Assembly (NCBI GenBank): GCA_039805565.1
Contig: JBDLTZ010000309.1
Span: 1 to 40,879, forward strand
Source of the DNA: CALJIC01 sp039805565
GTDB lineage: Bacteria > Chloroflexota > Chloroflexia > Chloroflexales > Roseiflexaceae
Direction of reading: 5' to 3'
DNA length: 40,879 nt
In this document: positions 1 through 8,276 of the stretch, piece after piece
Numbering within the stretch: the stretch's first letter is position 1
How the letters are laid out: each line of letters starts with the position of its first letter
Position numbers and translations under genes: made by a program
Notes under the pieces: model-generated
What the model was told of the DNA's origin: nothing
Seen by the model: only the letters and a program-made list of their open reading frames with translations
Databases searched by the model: none

Positions 1-37
1 GGCGGCCCACTGCGCCGCCCCCTCGTATGCCCTTAGG

Positions 38-1135
38 CTATAGCGTGATCAGGTCGCGCGGGAAGGTGGTGAGACTCTCGGCGCCGCCCTCGGTCATCAC
101 TACGTCGTCCTCGATGCGGACCCCGAGGATGCCCTGGAGGTAGATGCCCGGCTCGACGGTGAAGGTGGCGCCGGGCGGGAGGGGCTCGCGGCTGCCGGCC
201 ACGATAAACGGCGGCTCGTGGATGTCGATGCCGAGCCCGTGGCCGGTGCGGTGAAGGAACTGCGGCCCGTAGCCGCCCCGGTCGATCACGGCGCGGGCGG
301 CGGCGTCGATCGACTCGCCTGTGGCCCCTGCTTGCTGCGCGGCTGCGCGACCGGCCTCGTTGGCCGCCAGGACGAGGTCATAGACGCGCCGCGCCTCGTC
401 GGAGACCGGACCCACCGCCACGGTTCGGGTGATGTCTGAGGCGTAGCCCTGGTAGTAGGCGCCGCCGTCGAGCACCACCAGGTCGCCCGGCTGGAGCGGG
501 CGGTCGCCGCTGGCGTGGTGCGGGTTGGCGCCGTTCGGACCGGAGGCCACGGTGGTGTCGAAGGAGGGGGTGCAGCCGGCGGCGCGGATGCCCTGCTCCC
601 AGAGATCGGCGAGCTCGCGCTCGGTGATCCCGGCTCTGGCCTGCTCCAGCGCGGCGCGCAGCGCGTCCTCGATGACCCGCACTGCCTGGCGCATGGCCAC
701 GAGCTCCTCGGCGTCCTTGACCATGCGGAGGGAGCTGAGCACCGGGGTAGCATCCTCCACGGCGCAGCCGGGGGCGGCGGCCTCGAGGGCGCGCAGCTCG
801 AAGACGCGCATGACAGTGTGCTCGACGCCGATGCGCCGCCCGGCGAGCCCGAGGTCGGCGGCGGCCTCGGCCAGCGCGTCCGCCGGCCCGTTCTCATCGC
901 GCCAGGGGTAGAGCTTGAACGGGGCGCGGGCGGCGGCCTCGGCGCGGGGCGCTTCCATGGCGGGGAGCACGAGCGCGGGCTGGCCCTCGGCGGGGAAGAG
1001 CGCCAGGGTGAGGCGCAGCTTGGTGTGCAGGTCGAGCCCGGCGAGGTAGAACATGTTGGCGCCGCAGGCCACGGCCACAGCGTCGAGGCCGCGGGCGCGC
1101 ATGGTGTCCTGGAGGCGGGCGAGGCGGTTGGTCAT
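38..1135 (-). CDS. M24 family metallopeptidase (Xaa-Pro aminopeptidase-like)
   Basis: A 365-residue protein with the two-domain M24 layout: an N-terminal creatinase-like domain (about residues 1-130) and a C-terminal pita-bread catalytic domain. The metal-ligand series is visible in order: two Asp in LDGGAYYQGYASDITRT, the His of TGHGLGIDIHE, the Glu of VEPGIY and the Glu of VRIEDDV. Family members cleave the N-terminal residue preceding proline, in the cytoplasm, with two Mn or Co ions. The ATG is preceded by AAGGAAAC, a usable ribosome site. It lies 71 nt downstream of the sensor kinase on the same strand, so co-transcription is possible. Prolidase and aminopeptidase P cannot be separated from sequence alone. 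Confidence 0.9.
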   Translation of the reverse strand: MTNRLARLQDTMRARGLDAVAVACGANMFYLAGLDLHTKLRLTLALFPAEGQPALVLPAMEAPRAEAAARAPFKLYPWRDENGPADALAEAAADLGLAGRRIGVEHTVMRVFELRALEAAAPGCAVEDATPVLSSLRMVKDAEELVAMRQAVRVIEDALRAALEQARAGITERELADLWEQGIRAAGCTPSFDTTVASGPNGANPHHASGDRPLQPGDLVVLDGGAYYQGYASDITRTVAVGPVSDEARRVYDLVLAANEAGRAAAQQAGATGESIDAAARAVIDRGGYGPQFLHRTGHGLGIDIHEPPFIVAGSREPLPPGATFTVEPGIYLQGILGVRIEDDVVMTEGGAESLTTFPRDLITL

Positions 1136-1206
1136 ACGAGTTTGTTTCCTTTTTCGGAGATGCTACGCCCCTCCGAGCCTCCCCAGGGGCATGAGGTCTG
1201 CCCTTA

Positions 1207-3183
1207 TCACACGAGATCGGTCTCGCGCTGCGGGAAGCAGACACGCGCCGTCGTCCAGCCCCCATGCTGGAAGAGCTCGAAGTGCCCCTGGAGGTCGTCC
1301 ACCACGAGGGTACGGATGATCTGGAGGCCGAGTCCGGAGCCTGACGTGCTGGGGGCCGGCTCCTCGGTGAGGTGCGAGGGGCCGTCATCGCGCACCTCGA
1401 CGGCGATGTCGTCGCCCTCCTGGGTTGTCTCGACGATCACCTGGCCGCCGGCGATGGCGAGGCCGTGGGACATGGCGTTGACGATCAGTTCGTTGAGGAC
1501 GATGGCGAAGACGGTGGCCTCGCGGCTGCCGACTCGCGCCGAGTCCCCGGTGATCTCAAAGGTGATCGGCCGGTCGGGTGTGGCGAGGCTGACCTGGGCG
1601 CTCTCAACGATCTGGCGGGCGACGGCGTCCACGGTCGTGACGCCGACGTCCTCGCGGCAGAGGAGGTTGTGGACGCCGGCGATGGCCTGGATGCGGGCGA
1701 CGCTGTCGCGCAGGGCGGATGCGCCGGGGCTGGTGCGCTCGAGGCGGCGCTGCTGCATGGTGAGCAGGGCCGAGATCGTCTGGAGGTTGTTGCGGACGCG
1801 GTGGTGCATCTCCTGGAGCATGGCCGACTTGACGGCCAGGGCGCGCTGGCTTTCTTCGTAGAGGCGGGCGTTCTCGATGGCGATCGCGGCCTCGTCGGCG
1901 AAGGTGGAGAGGAGCCGCACCTGCTCGTAGTCGAAGTGGCGCGGCTCGCGGGTGTAGAGGCAGATCGCGCCGATGGTGCGGTTCTGCTGGACACGCAGCG
2001 GCATGCAGAACAGGGAGTAGAAGCCCTCCTGTGCGGCGACGCGGGCCAGCTCGGGGAAGCGCGAGTCGCTGAAGGCGTTGAGCACCGCCAGGGGCCGGGC
2101 CTCGCGCACGGCCTGTGCGATGAACTCGGGCACGGGGCCGTGGTGGCTACCGCCGTGCGTGGCGGCCATGCCGAGGCGGCCGTCCTCGTCGCAGCGGAAG
2201 ATATCGGCGCGGTCGGCGTGGGCGAGCTCGACCGACTTGGAGACGATCAGCTTGAGCACCTCTTCGGAGTTGAGCTGCTCGGCGATACGCTTGGAGACCT
2301 GCTGGAGCGTGGTGAGCTCGCGGACTTTCTGGTGGAGCTGCTCGTCGGTCTGCTGGTAGAGCTGGGCGTTGACCACGAAGAAGGCCAGCTCGCCGGCGAC
2401 CGTCTCGACGAAGTTGATCTCCTCCGGGGTGAAGTCGCGCGGGCCGAAGGTCTGGATGGTGATCACGCCCTGGAGCTTGGCGGCGCCGAGGTGGAAGCGC
2501 TCGGCGGAGAAGAGCACGATCGGCACGGCGAGCATGGCGCGGAAGGGCTCCTCGCCGAGCGCCGGCTCGATGTGGAAGCGGGTGTCGCGCCGGACATCGC
2601 GGATGGCGACGGGGCGCCCCTCGCGGGCGGCCCAGCCGGTGATGCCCTCACCCATGCCTATGCGCACCTGGCCGATCGCGGCGGCGTTAAGGCCGCGGGT
2701 GGCGCGCAGGGTCAGGTCGTCGGAGTTCTTGTCGTAGAGGTAGACTGAGCAGGCCTCGACGCCGATCACCTCGGCGACGGTCTCGACCACGAGCTGCATG
2801 GAGGTGTCGAGGTCGAGCGTGGAGTTGGCGGCGGAGATGATGCGGTGTAGGCCCTTGAGCTCGGCCATGCGGCGCACGAGGTGGTTCTCCCACTCGCGGG
2901 TGCGCTGCTCCTCGCGGGCGGCGCCGTAGGCCAGCAGCAGCTCGGAGAGCGCCACGCCTGGATCGATGTTGTGCTGGTCGGCGATGGCGACGCCGAGCTC
3001 GGCGAGCACCTCGGGCTCGCCGTCCTGCCGATACCAGAGGGCGCCAAGCTGACGGAGCGACATACGACGATGCGCCAGCGACTCGTCCGCGGCGAGCTGG
3101 TCTAGTACCTCAGCGACCTGGGGCATCGACGCCCGCAGCTCCTCAACCAGCATCGGGAGGATAGAGGATTGGGCTCGGAACAT
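1207..3183 (-). CDS. GAF-domain sensor histidine kinase (HisKA_2 type)
   Basis: A 658-residue soluble kinase without membrane segments. Order: an N-terminal helical region (about 1-110), two GAF domains (about 115-260 and 290-430), a HisKA_2 dimerisation helix with HHRVRNNLQ around residues 460-461, then HATPase_c with N box LNELIVNAMSHG, VRDDGPS and GSGLGLQI. GAF domains sense small ligands, light or redox state; the cue is unknown. I chose the ATG at 3183: it has GGAG nine bases upstream, and a TATAAT box at 3229-3234 puts transcription start downstream of the alternative ATG at 3246. No response regulator lies next to it, so it is an orphan kinase here. Confidence 0.88.
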   Translation of the reverse strand: MFRAQSSILPMLVEELRASMPQVAEVLDQLAADESLAHRRMSLRQLGALWYRQDGEPEVLAELGVAIADQHNIDPGVALSELLLAYGAAREEQRTREWENHLVRRMAELKGLHRIISAANSTLDLDTSMQLVVETVAEVIGVEACSVYLYDKNSDDLTLRATRGLNAAAIGQVRIGMGEGITGWAAREGRPVAIRDVRRDTRFHIEPALGEEPFRAMLAVPIVLFSAERFHLGAAKLQGVITIQTFGPRDFTPEEINFVETVAGELAFFVVNAQLYQQTDEQLHQKVRELTTLQQVSKRIAEQLNSEEVLKLIVSKSVELAHADRADIFRCDEDGRLGMAATHGGSHHGPVPEFIAQAVREARPLAVLNAFSDSRFPELARVAAQEGFYSLFCMPLRVQQNRTIGAICLYTREPRHFDYEQVRLLSTFADEAAIAIENARLYEESQRALAVKSAMLQEMHHRVRNNLQTISALLTMQQRRLERTSPGASALRDSVARIQAIAGVHNLLCREDVGVTTVDAVARQIVESAQVSLATPDRPITFEITGDSARVGSREATVFAIVLNELIVNAMSHGLAIAGGQVIVETTQEGDDIAVEVRDDGPSHLTEEPAPSTSGSGLGLQIIRTLVVDDLQGHFELFQHGGWTTARVCFPQRETDLV

Positions 3184-3195
3184 CGTTTGCGACTC

Positions 3196-3243
3196 CAAAC
3201 CTGCTGTGTCCGGTGACTTTGTGGAGATATTATAGCAGGTTTG
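3196..3243 (-). promoter_or_regulatory. Kinase promoter: TATAAT box with a 10-bp inverted repeat
   Basis: On the minus strand a perfect TATAAT (3234-3229) lies about 46 nt upstream of the kinase ATG. No good -35 is visible. A perfect 10-bp inverted repeat, CAAACCTGCT (3196-3205) and AGCAGGTTTG (3234-3243), brackets the transcription start. One arm abuts the -10 box and the other runs into the region of the ribosome site. Only one arm should be in the mRNA, so a DNA-level operator is more likely than an RNA hairpin. Confidence 0.55.
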
Positions 3244-3246
3244 CAT

Positions 3247-3376
3247 AGTGAGACAGGGTGGAGTTGCGCAGCTTTTGTGAGTGGTTTGTGGTCGCCGGTG
3301 TGACCGGCCGGCTGGGTGGCGAGCTCAGGCACCGGCTGTGCACGGGGCGCCGTCGGAGCATTTCGCTGCTACGTCC
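3247..3376. other. Intergenic spacer between kinase promoter and M23 lipoprotein gene
   Basis: I see no gene, hairpin or repeat here beyond the upstream edge of the kinase promoter. The lipoprotein gene ends at 3377 and points the same way. Confidence 0.5.
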
Positions 3377-5152
3377 CTACGGCACCGGAACCCACATGAC
3401 TGCGTCGGCCCAGACGCTGAGGCTGCGGCCCTCGGCGGCGTTGCTGAGCACGACGGCGGGCGTGTCGCCGGGGGCGAAGTCGTAGGTGCCGAGGTCGGCC
3501 CAGTCGTTAGCCTGGAGGGTCACATCGACCTCCACCTCGGCCTCGCCGCCGCTGTGGCGCACGCGGTAGCGCAGGCTGCGCGGGTCCTCGAGGCCGCTGA
3601 GGGCGTAGGGGATGTAGGCCAGCACGCGGTAGCGGCCGGGGGCGGGGAGCTCGGGGCGCCAGACGGCCACGGCGGGCGGCGCGAGCGGGCGCAGCTCCCA
3701 GGCGCCGCGGCTGTCCGCGCCGGGGAGCGAGGGGATGAAGAGCGCCTCGCCGCCGTAGCCCGAGGGTACGCTCTGCCACCCCTCGCCGTCCTTGGCGAAG
3801 CCGCTCGAGCCGGTGTCCACCAGGGCGGCGCCGGGAGGCGGCGGGCCGCAGGGCGACGGGCGGTCGGCCCAGAGCCACCCGCTCACGCCGCCCGCCGGGT
3901 GGGCGCGCCAGGGGTCCTCGCCCGGGCCGCACCAGCCGTACGGATCGGTGTTGCGGCCGAGGTACTGGACGCCGAAGTGCAGGTGCGGGCCGGTGGAGCA
4001 GCCAGTGTTGCCGATCACGCCGATGCGCTCGGCCGCGGCGACGCGCTGGCCGATCTCGACATCCACTCGGTGCAGGTGCCAGTAGAGGGTGCGGTAGCCG
4101 TTGCCGTGGTCGATCACCACGGCGCGGGTGTTGCAGCCGTCGTCGGCGTTGCCGGCGAAGACCACCTCGCCGGCCGCGGCGGCCACCCCACGGTCGGGCG
4201 GGGCCGCCGCATAGTCCCAGCCGTCGTGGCCGTTGTATGCGAAGGAGCGATCGGTCTCGGTGCGGCCCCAGTAGGTGGTGATGCCGGCCTCGGCGTTGCG
4301 CGTCAGGAACGGGCCGCTGTGATCGAAGAACGATGTCACCGGCACGACCTTCTCGGTGGGGCGGACGAGGAAGGGGGCGGCGGGGGCAGGCCAGTCCTCG
4401 GGTGGCAGGCGTGGGTCGTCGAACAGGCGGGTGTAGGTTGTGCGGAACGCGTCGAGCAGCGGGAGCACCTGGCCGGGGTAGGCGGTGGGGGCCAGGACGC
4501 GCGCCAGGGCGTACTCCGCCAGAGTCATGTCGTCTGGCGGGGGGGCCTCGGAGCCATCGGCGTAGGTGAGCGGCACGCGCGCGGGGTAGTCGCGGCGGGC
4601 GTAGAGGATCTGCTTGACGGCCCAGCGCACCTGCGCCTGGACGCCGCGACGGTTGCCGCTCTCGCCCTGGTAGCCTACGGCCCAGCCGACCTGGTCGGCG
4701 CCGGGGTTGGGGTCACCCACGAGGCCGCTCTGGAGCTCGATCAGCGCGAGGATGACCTTGGGGCTGACGCTGTAGTAGGCGGTCTGGCCGGCGAGGGCCT
4801 CGGCGAAGGTGTGGGAGCGGTCACCGACACGGAAGGCCATGCCCTTGAGGCGGCCGGGCTGCTCTTCGAGGAAGGTCTGAATCTGCTGGGCGTAGAAACC
4901 GGGCGCGTAGTTCAGCCGCATGTCGTCGAGCACTTCGGCGCGGGCGGGCTCGGGCGTGCCGGGCGGAGCCTGCTCGGCGGCGGGCGTCGCGGTGGGCGGT
5001 GCCGCCATGGCCGTAGGCGCCTGCGTCGCGCGGGGCGCAGCGGTAGGCGCGCTGACGGAGCGCGTGGGCGTGGCCTGCGGCGCCGGGGCGGCGGGCTGGC
5101 AGGCGGCCAGGGCCACGGCCGCGAGCAGGAAGCTGGCGAGGGAACGTCTCAC
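3377..5152 (-). CDS. Lipoprotein with M23 (LytM) peptidase domain and golvesin-like C-terminus
   Basis: A 591-residue exported lipoprotein. The N-terminus has an Arg-Arg start, a hydrophobic stretch and lipobox LAAC (Cys about 18), then a Pro/Ala/Thr-rich linker. A helical region follows, then an M23 domain (about 315-430) with the metal motifs HDGWD, YWHLH and GPHLHFGV, so it is probably an active peptidoglycan or glycyl endopeptidase. The last 110 residues look like the golvesin/Xly carbohydrate-binding beta-sandwich (PGRYRVLAYIP, ending DAVMWVPVP). The start is GTG at 5152. There is no ribosome site; a consensus promoter ends eight bases upstream, so the mRNA is probably leaderless. Likely role: cell-wall remodelling outside the membrane. 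Confidence 0.88.
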   Translation of the reverse strand: MRRSLASFLLAAVALAACQPAAPAPQATPTRSVSAPTAAPRATQAPTAMAAPPTATPAAEQAPPGTPEPARAEVLDDMRLNYAPGFYAQQIQTFLEEQPGRLKGMAFRVGDRSHTFAEALAGQTAYYSVSPKVILALIELQSGLVGDPNPGADQVGWAVGYQGESGNRRGVQAQVRWAVKQILYARRDYPARVPLTYADGSEAPPPDDMTLAEYALARVLAPTAYPGQVLPLLDAFRTTYTRLFDDPRLPPEDWPAPAAPFLVRPTEKVVPVTSFFDHSGPFLTRNAEAGITTYWGRTETDRSFAYNGHDGWDYAAAPPDRGVAAAAGEVVFAGNADDGCNTRAVVIDHGNGYRTLYWHLHRVDVEIGQRVAAAERIGVIGNTGCSTGPHLHFGVQYLGRNTDPYGWCGPGEDPWRAHPAGGVSGWLWADRPSPCGPPPPGAALVDTGSSGFAKDGEGWQSVPSGYGGEALFIPSLPGADSRGAWELRPLAPPAVAVWRPELPAPGRYRVLAYIPYALSGLEDPRSLRYRVRHSGGEAEVEVDVTLQANDWADLGTYDFAPGDTPAVVLSNAAEGRSLSVWADAVMWVPVP

Positions 5153-5160
5153 GGGGGGCG

Positions 5161-5189
5161 ATTGTAGCGGAGCGGCGGACGGATGTCAA
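5161..5189 (-). promoter_or_regulatory. Consensus sigma70 promoter of the M23 lipoprotein gene
   Basis: Minus strand: a perfect -35 TTGACA (5189-5184), a 17-nt spacer, then TACAAT (5166-5161). Only eight bases separate the -10 from the GTG start, so transcription should begin at or next to the start codon. The promoter sits in the tail of the decayed isomerase gene. Confidence 0.8.
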
Positions 5190-5199
5190 AGGGGGTGGG

Positions 5200-5547
5200 G
5201 AGCGCGGCTTCTCCGCGCCCAAGGCTTTGAGGATGGCGTAGCTCTCCAGCACCGCCGCGTCGCCGGCCACCTCGAGCGTCGTGTATCCGTCGAACCCGGC
5301 GGCCACGAGCGCCTCGTAGGCGCCCTTGATCTCCAGCTTCTCGCGGATCGTGAACAGCGCCTCCTTCTCGCTCAGCCAGTGGCTGAAGTCGGTCTTGGGG
5401 TCGCCCTCGGTGGTGACCACGTGCTTGGCGTCGATCGCCGCGGCCGCGCGCACCGCCTTGATGATCTGCGCCGCTGCCCTGGATGCGGGCGAGCTGGTGG
5501 TCCAGCACGGAGAAGGGGTCGATCAGTGCGAAGCATCCGACCTTCAC
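5200..5547 (-). pseudogene. Decayed sugar-phosphate isomerase/epimerase (xylose isomerase-like TIM barrel)
   Basis: A GTG start at 5547 with ribosome site GAGAGGAG opens about 23 residues typical of the family's N-terminus (VKVGCFALIDPFSVLDHQLA). The frame then jumps near 5480. A different frame continues with family-like C-terminal sequence (AAIDAKHVVTTEGDPKTDFS, then KGAYEALVAAGFDGYTTLEV), ending near KALGAEKP with no proper stop. Only about 115 of some 275 expected residues remain, so the middle of the barrel has been lost, with a frameshift at the junction. It lies downstream of another broken sugar gene and the AraC regulator, so the three probably once formed one locus. Family name is fairly secure, exact substrate unknown. 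Confidence 0.7.
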
Positions 5548-5604
5548 TGGTTGGCTCCTCTCGCGTGTGTCGTAGGGTTGCTCACCGCCGTTCGTGAGAG
5601 ACAT

Positions 5605-5845
5605 AGATCAGGAAAGCCCAGCCGGGATCTCGCCGTCGAAGACGACGACGCGGTAGCGCAGGCGAGGGCCTGGCCGGCGGCGAGCTCGAGCGGCGCGTGC
5701 ATGAGCGGGCTGGTCGCCAGGAAGCCGAAGCTGCGGTTGTCCTCGCCGACGCTCGGGGTGCAGAAGGGTGTCGGGGCGCGCGTGGCACTCAGCGTGGCCG
5801 GCGCCGCCCTCGGTGTTGCGGATCTGCTTGCCCCAGCCCATGCAG
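5605..5845 (-). pseudogene. C-terminal remnant of a PmoA/DUF6807-like protein, frameshifted
   Basis: Fragments in different minus-strand frames fit one C-terminus: GWGKQIRNTEG near 5840, FCTPSVGEDNRSFGF and then MHAPLELAAGQAL in a second frame, and LRYRVVVFDGEI back in the first. The last switch can be explained by one missing C near 5661. I read these as the tail of a DUF6807 (methane oxygenase PmoA-like) protein, common in sugar clusters. The family call is moderate; the broken state is clear. The 5' part is absent because the AraC gene ends at 5858. Confidence 0.5.
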
Positions 5846-5857
5846 GTGAACCGATCT

Positions 5858-6775
5858 TTAGCTGGGGCTCAGGTCACGCGTACGGTGGCGGTAATGGCCG
5901 GGGGTGCAGCCGACGAGGCGCAGGAAGACGCGGTTGAACTGCTGCACGGCCTCGAAGCCACAGCGCTCGGCGATCAGTGACACGGGCTCATCGCCGTTGG
6001 CCAGGAGCTGCTGGGCGCACATCACGCGCCGGAGGTTGCGATACGCTACCGGCGAGGTGCCGGTGGCCTCGCGGAACAGCATGCAGAAGTAGTTGGGGTT
6101 CACTGCGATGGTGGCCGCGAGGTCAGCCAGGGAGGGGGGATCCACCAGGTTCTGCTCGAGGAGCTGGAGCGCGGGGGCGATCCGGGCAAGCAGCGCCTCG
6201 CGCCGCGTGACGGTCGGGTCTGGCGGCGTGGTGGAGAGGAAGTGGCGCAGCAGCAGCCCGGCGATCTGGAGCAGGTAGCCCTTCGTGACCACCTCCCAGC
6301 CGATCGCGGCCGCCTGGTACTCGCCGGCGATCCCGGTGAGGAGCGAGACGATCTGCGGCGTGTTGGGGTGTGACGCGGGCAGGAGCGCTAGGAAGCGGCG
6401 CTCGCCGAATGCGAAAGGCTGCGTGGCTGCCACGCCGAGGGTGTGGAAGCTGGTATCGTGGAGGAGGTAGGGGTGGAAGTGGACGACGAAGAGCTGCATC
6501 GTGCCGTCGGCGTAGCCCATATGCCGATGGGCGCTGTTCACGACGTAGACGGTGCCGGGCTGGAGGCGGTACTCCTGGTCCTCGAGCACCAGGGTGCCGT
6601 CGCCGTGCAGCACGCAGCCGACCTCGAGGGCGTCGTGCCAGTGCCGCGGCCCCGGGTCGGCGGCGTAGAGATCGTAGAAGCCGATCGTGTACGGGCGCTG
6701 CTCGCCAAGCATGCGGACGCTGTTGAGGGAGTCCATGTAGATGCAGGGCAGGTCGCGCCATGTGATGTGCTTCAT
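5858..6775 (-). CDS. AraC family transcriptional regulator with cupin sensor domain
   Basis: A 305-residue regulator. Residues about 30-150 form a cupin-like AraC sugar-binding domain (RHWHDALEVGCVLHGDGTLV, then GTVYVVNSAHRHMG). The last 100 residues carry the two helix-turn-helix motifs of the family (LADLAATIAVNPNYFCMLFR and SLIAERCGFEAVQQFNRVF). The ATG at 6775 was preferred to the one at 6844 because recognisable protein begins there, though no strong ribosome site is present. Its leader contains a GC palindrome and a GAGAAAAAAACC stretch shared with other leaders in the window. The two genes downstream are broken sugar genes, so this may be a regulator that has lost its target operon. 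Confidence 0.88.
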   Translation of the reverse strand: MKHITWRDLPCIYMDSLNSVRMLGEQRPYTIGFYDLYAADPGPRHWHDALEVGCVLHGDGTLVLEDQEYRLQPGTVYVVNSAHRHMGYADGTMQLFVVHFHPYLLHDTSFHTLGVAATQPFAFGERRFLALLPASHPNTPQIVSLLTGIAGEYQAAAIGWEVVTKGYLLQIAGLLLRHFLSTTPPDPTVTRREALLARIAPALQLLEQNLVDPPSLADLAATIAVNPNYFCMLFREATGTSPVAYRNLRRVMCAQQLLANGDEPVSLIAERCGFEAVQQFNRVFLRLVGCTPGHYRHRTRDLSPS

Positions 6776-6844
6776 GGTGGTTTTTTTCTCGGGGGCACCC
6801 AAAGGGTACCCGGCCCCAAACCCCCGCTCTGCGCTGCGGCACAT
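6776..6844 (-). repeat. Dispersed GC-rich leader element upstream of the AraC gene
   Basis: On the minus strand the leader holds GCGCAGAGCGGGGGTT (6834-6819), identical to 16449-16464. Two near-palindromes (GGGTACCC, GGGTGCCC) and GAGAAAAAAACC follow, ending just before the start codon. It belongs to the family described at 13112, 15340, 16519, 18664 and 31501. Confidence 0.5.
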
Positions 6845-8275
6845 CTATCCCAGCTCGCGGAGCGCGCGCGCGGCCGGCTCGAGGAGGAAGCGGTCGTCCT
6901 CGGTGGCGCCGAGCTCGGCGGCGGCGGCGGCGAGGCCCCAGTCGTGAGTCGCGAGTCGTGAGTCGTGAGCCGCGGGGCGTGCCACCGAGCCCTCTGCCGG
7001 GTGGTCGGTGGTCGGCGGTCGGCGGTCGGCGGTCGGTCGGTCGCCGTCCACATCCCACAGCGGCCCGCGTGCGCGGGGCTGGTCGCCCCAGCCGTAGAGC
7101 CGCGCGAGAAAGGCCGCATAGCCGGCGGCGGCGGCGTCGAGGGTGTGCTCACGGGCCACGTAGTCGCGCGCGGCGCGCCCCATCGCGGCGGCCAGGTCCG
7201 GCCGTGAGGCGAGCAGGCGGCAGTAGGCCACGATCAGCTCTTCCTCGGCGTAGTCGGGGTCCACCTGGGCGGCCACACCGGGGGGGAGCTCGGTGAAGGA
7301 GCCCGTGGCCGTGACGAGGGTCGGTCGGCCGGCGCCGAGCAGGCGCAGCAGGCTGGCCGAGGTCTCGCCGGCGGTAGGGTGGCGCAGATTCACGCAGATA
7401 TCGGCGGCCGCCACATAGTCTTCGAACGCCGCGCGGCCCACGTACCCGGTGATAGTAACGGCCTCCTCGAGGCCGGCGCGGGCCACGGCAGCGCGCACGT
7501 CGTAGCTCGGCGAGACGCTCCCCACCAGGATGTAGCGCGCCTGGGGGTGGGTCTCGCGCAGCTCGCGGAGCGACCGCAGCACCGAGTCGACGCGCTTGTA
7601 GGGGTTGATGTGCCCGAACGACGCCAGGATCAGCGCGTCTCGCGGCAGGCCGAGGCGGGCGCGGGCCGCATCGCGCGGGGTGTCGGGCGGCAGCGGCACA
7701 CCCATCGGCACGAGGGCGGCGGGGAGCTCGGGGCGCACACGGGCGGCGTGGTCCAGCACGTAGCGGCTGTGGGCGATCAGGCCCTGCGCGGCGGCGAGCG
7801 CGTCCTCGCTGAAGGGCAGGTCGAAGGCCGCCTCGGTGAAGCGGCCGCGCATCATCAGGCCCGCCACGCGCTCGCCGTCCGGCCCGTAGCGGCGAGCGGC
7901 CTCGGCGCGGTAGCGCTGCACGTCGCCGAGGTCGGTGGCGTAGTACTGGAGCATAAAGTGGTGCAGCACGAAGTCGTGCAGCACCAGCACGCCGGGGACC
8001 TTCAGCATCGCGCGCCAGATCGCGGCGTGGGCCGAGCTGTTGCCCATGTGGTAGACCACGGCGTCGTAGGGGCGGCGGCGCTGGTCGCGCTCCAGGCGCC
8101 GGATGGGGCGTAGCTCCAGGTGCTGGGCGAGCGCGGGGTTCGCGGGGCGCAGGCCGTCGTCCAGGTACAGCGTGACGTCGACGTACTGCGCGAGGTAGGG
8201 CAGCAGCTCCTCGGAGTAGTCCGAGATGCCCGAGGGGGCGGGGTTGACCGGGCTGAGGTAGGCGATTCGTTTCAT
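6845..8275 (-). CDS. GT4 family glycosyltransferase
   Basis: A 476-residue GT-B glycosyltransferase. The N-terminal Rossmann half opens with KRIAYLSPVNPAPSGISDYS and the glycine-rich acceptor loop. The C-terminal half has LILASFGHINPYKRVDSVLR, YILVGSVSP, VTITGYVG and a Glu-containing donor motif (LRHPTAGETSASLLRLLGAG), as in nucleotide-sugar-dependent GT4 enzymes. The product is unknown. Its ATG lies one base after the stop of the Nudix gene (TGAGATG), so the two are probably translationally coupled. The conserved fold ends near LYGWGDQP; the last 70 residues are low-complexity sequence encoded by two heptanucleotide arrays, which look like later insertions that stayed in frame. Confidence 0.87.
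   Translation of the reverse strand: MKRIAYLSPVNPAPSGISDYSEELLPYLAQYVDVTLYLDDGLRPANPALAQHLELRPIRRLERDQRRRPYDAVVYHMGNSSAHAAIWRAMLKVPGVLVLHDFVLHHFMLQYYATDLGDVQRYRAEAARRYGPDGERVAGLMMRGRFTEAAFDLPFSEDALAAAQGLIAHSRYVLDHAARVRPELPAALVPMGVPLPPDTPRDAARARLGLPRDALILASFGHINPYKRVDSVLRSLRELRETHPQARYILVGSVSPSYDVRAAVARAGLEEAVTITGYVGRAAFEDYVAAADICVNLRHPTAGETSASLLRLLGAGRPTLVTATGSFTELPPGVAAQVDPDYAEEELIVAYCRLLASRPDLAAAMGRAARDYVAREHTLDAAAAGYAAFLARLYGWGDQPRARGPLWDVDGDRPTADRRPPTTDHPAEGSVARPAAHDSRLATHDWGLAAAAAELGATEDDRFLLEPAARALRELG
6940..7044. repeat. Two heptanucleotide arrays inside the glycosyltransferase 3' end
   Basis: Array 1 (6940-6974) is five period-7 units: AGTCGTG, AGTCGCG, AGTCGTG, AGTCGTG, AGCCGCG. Array 2 (7003-7044) is six: GGTCGGT, three GGTCGGC, GGTCGGT and a degenerate CGGTCGC. 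Seven is not a multiple of three, so the protein repeats every seven residues. Related arrays lie at 8857, 31568, 37812 and 40784. Confidence 0.9.
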
Positions 8276-8276
8276 C

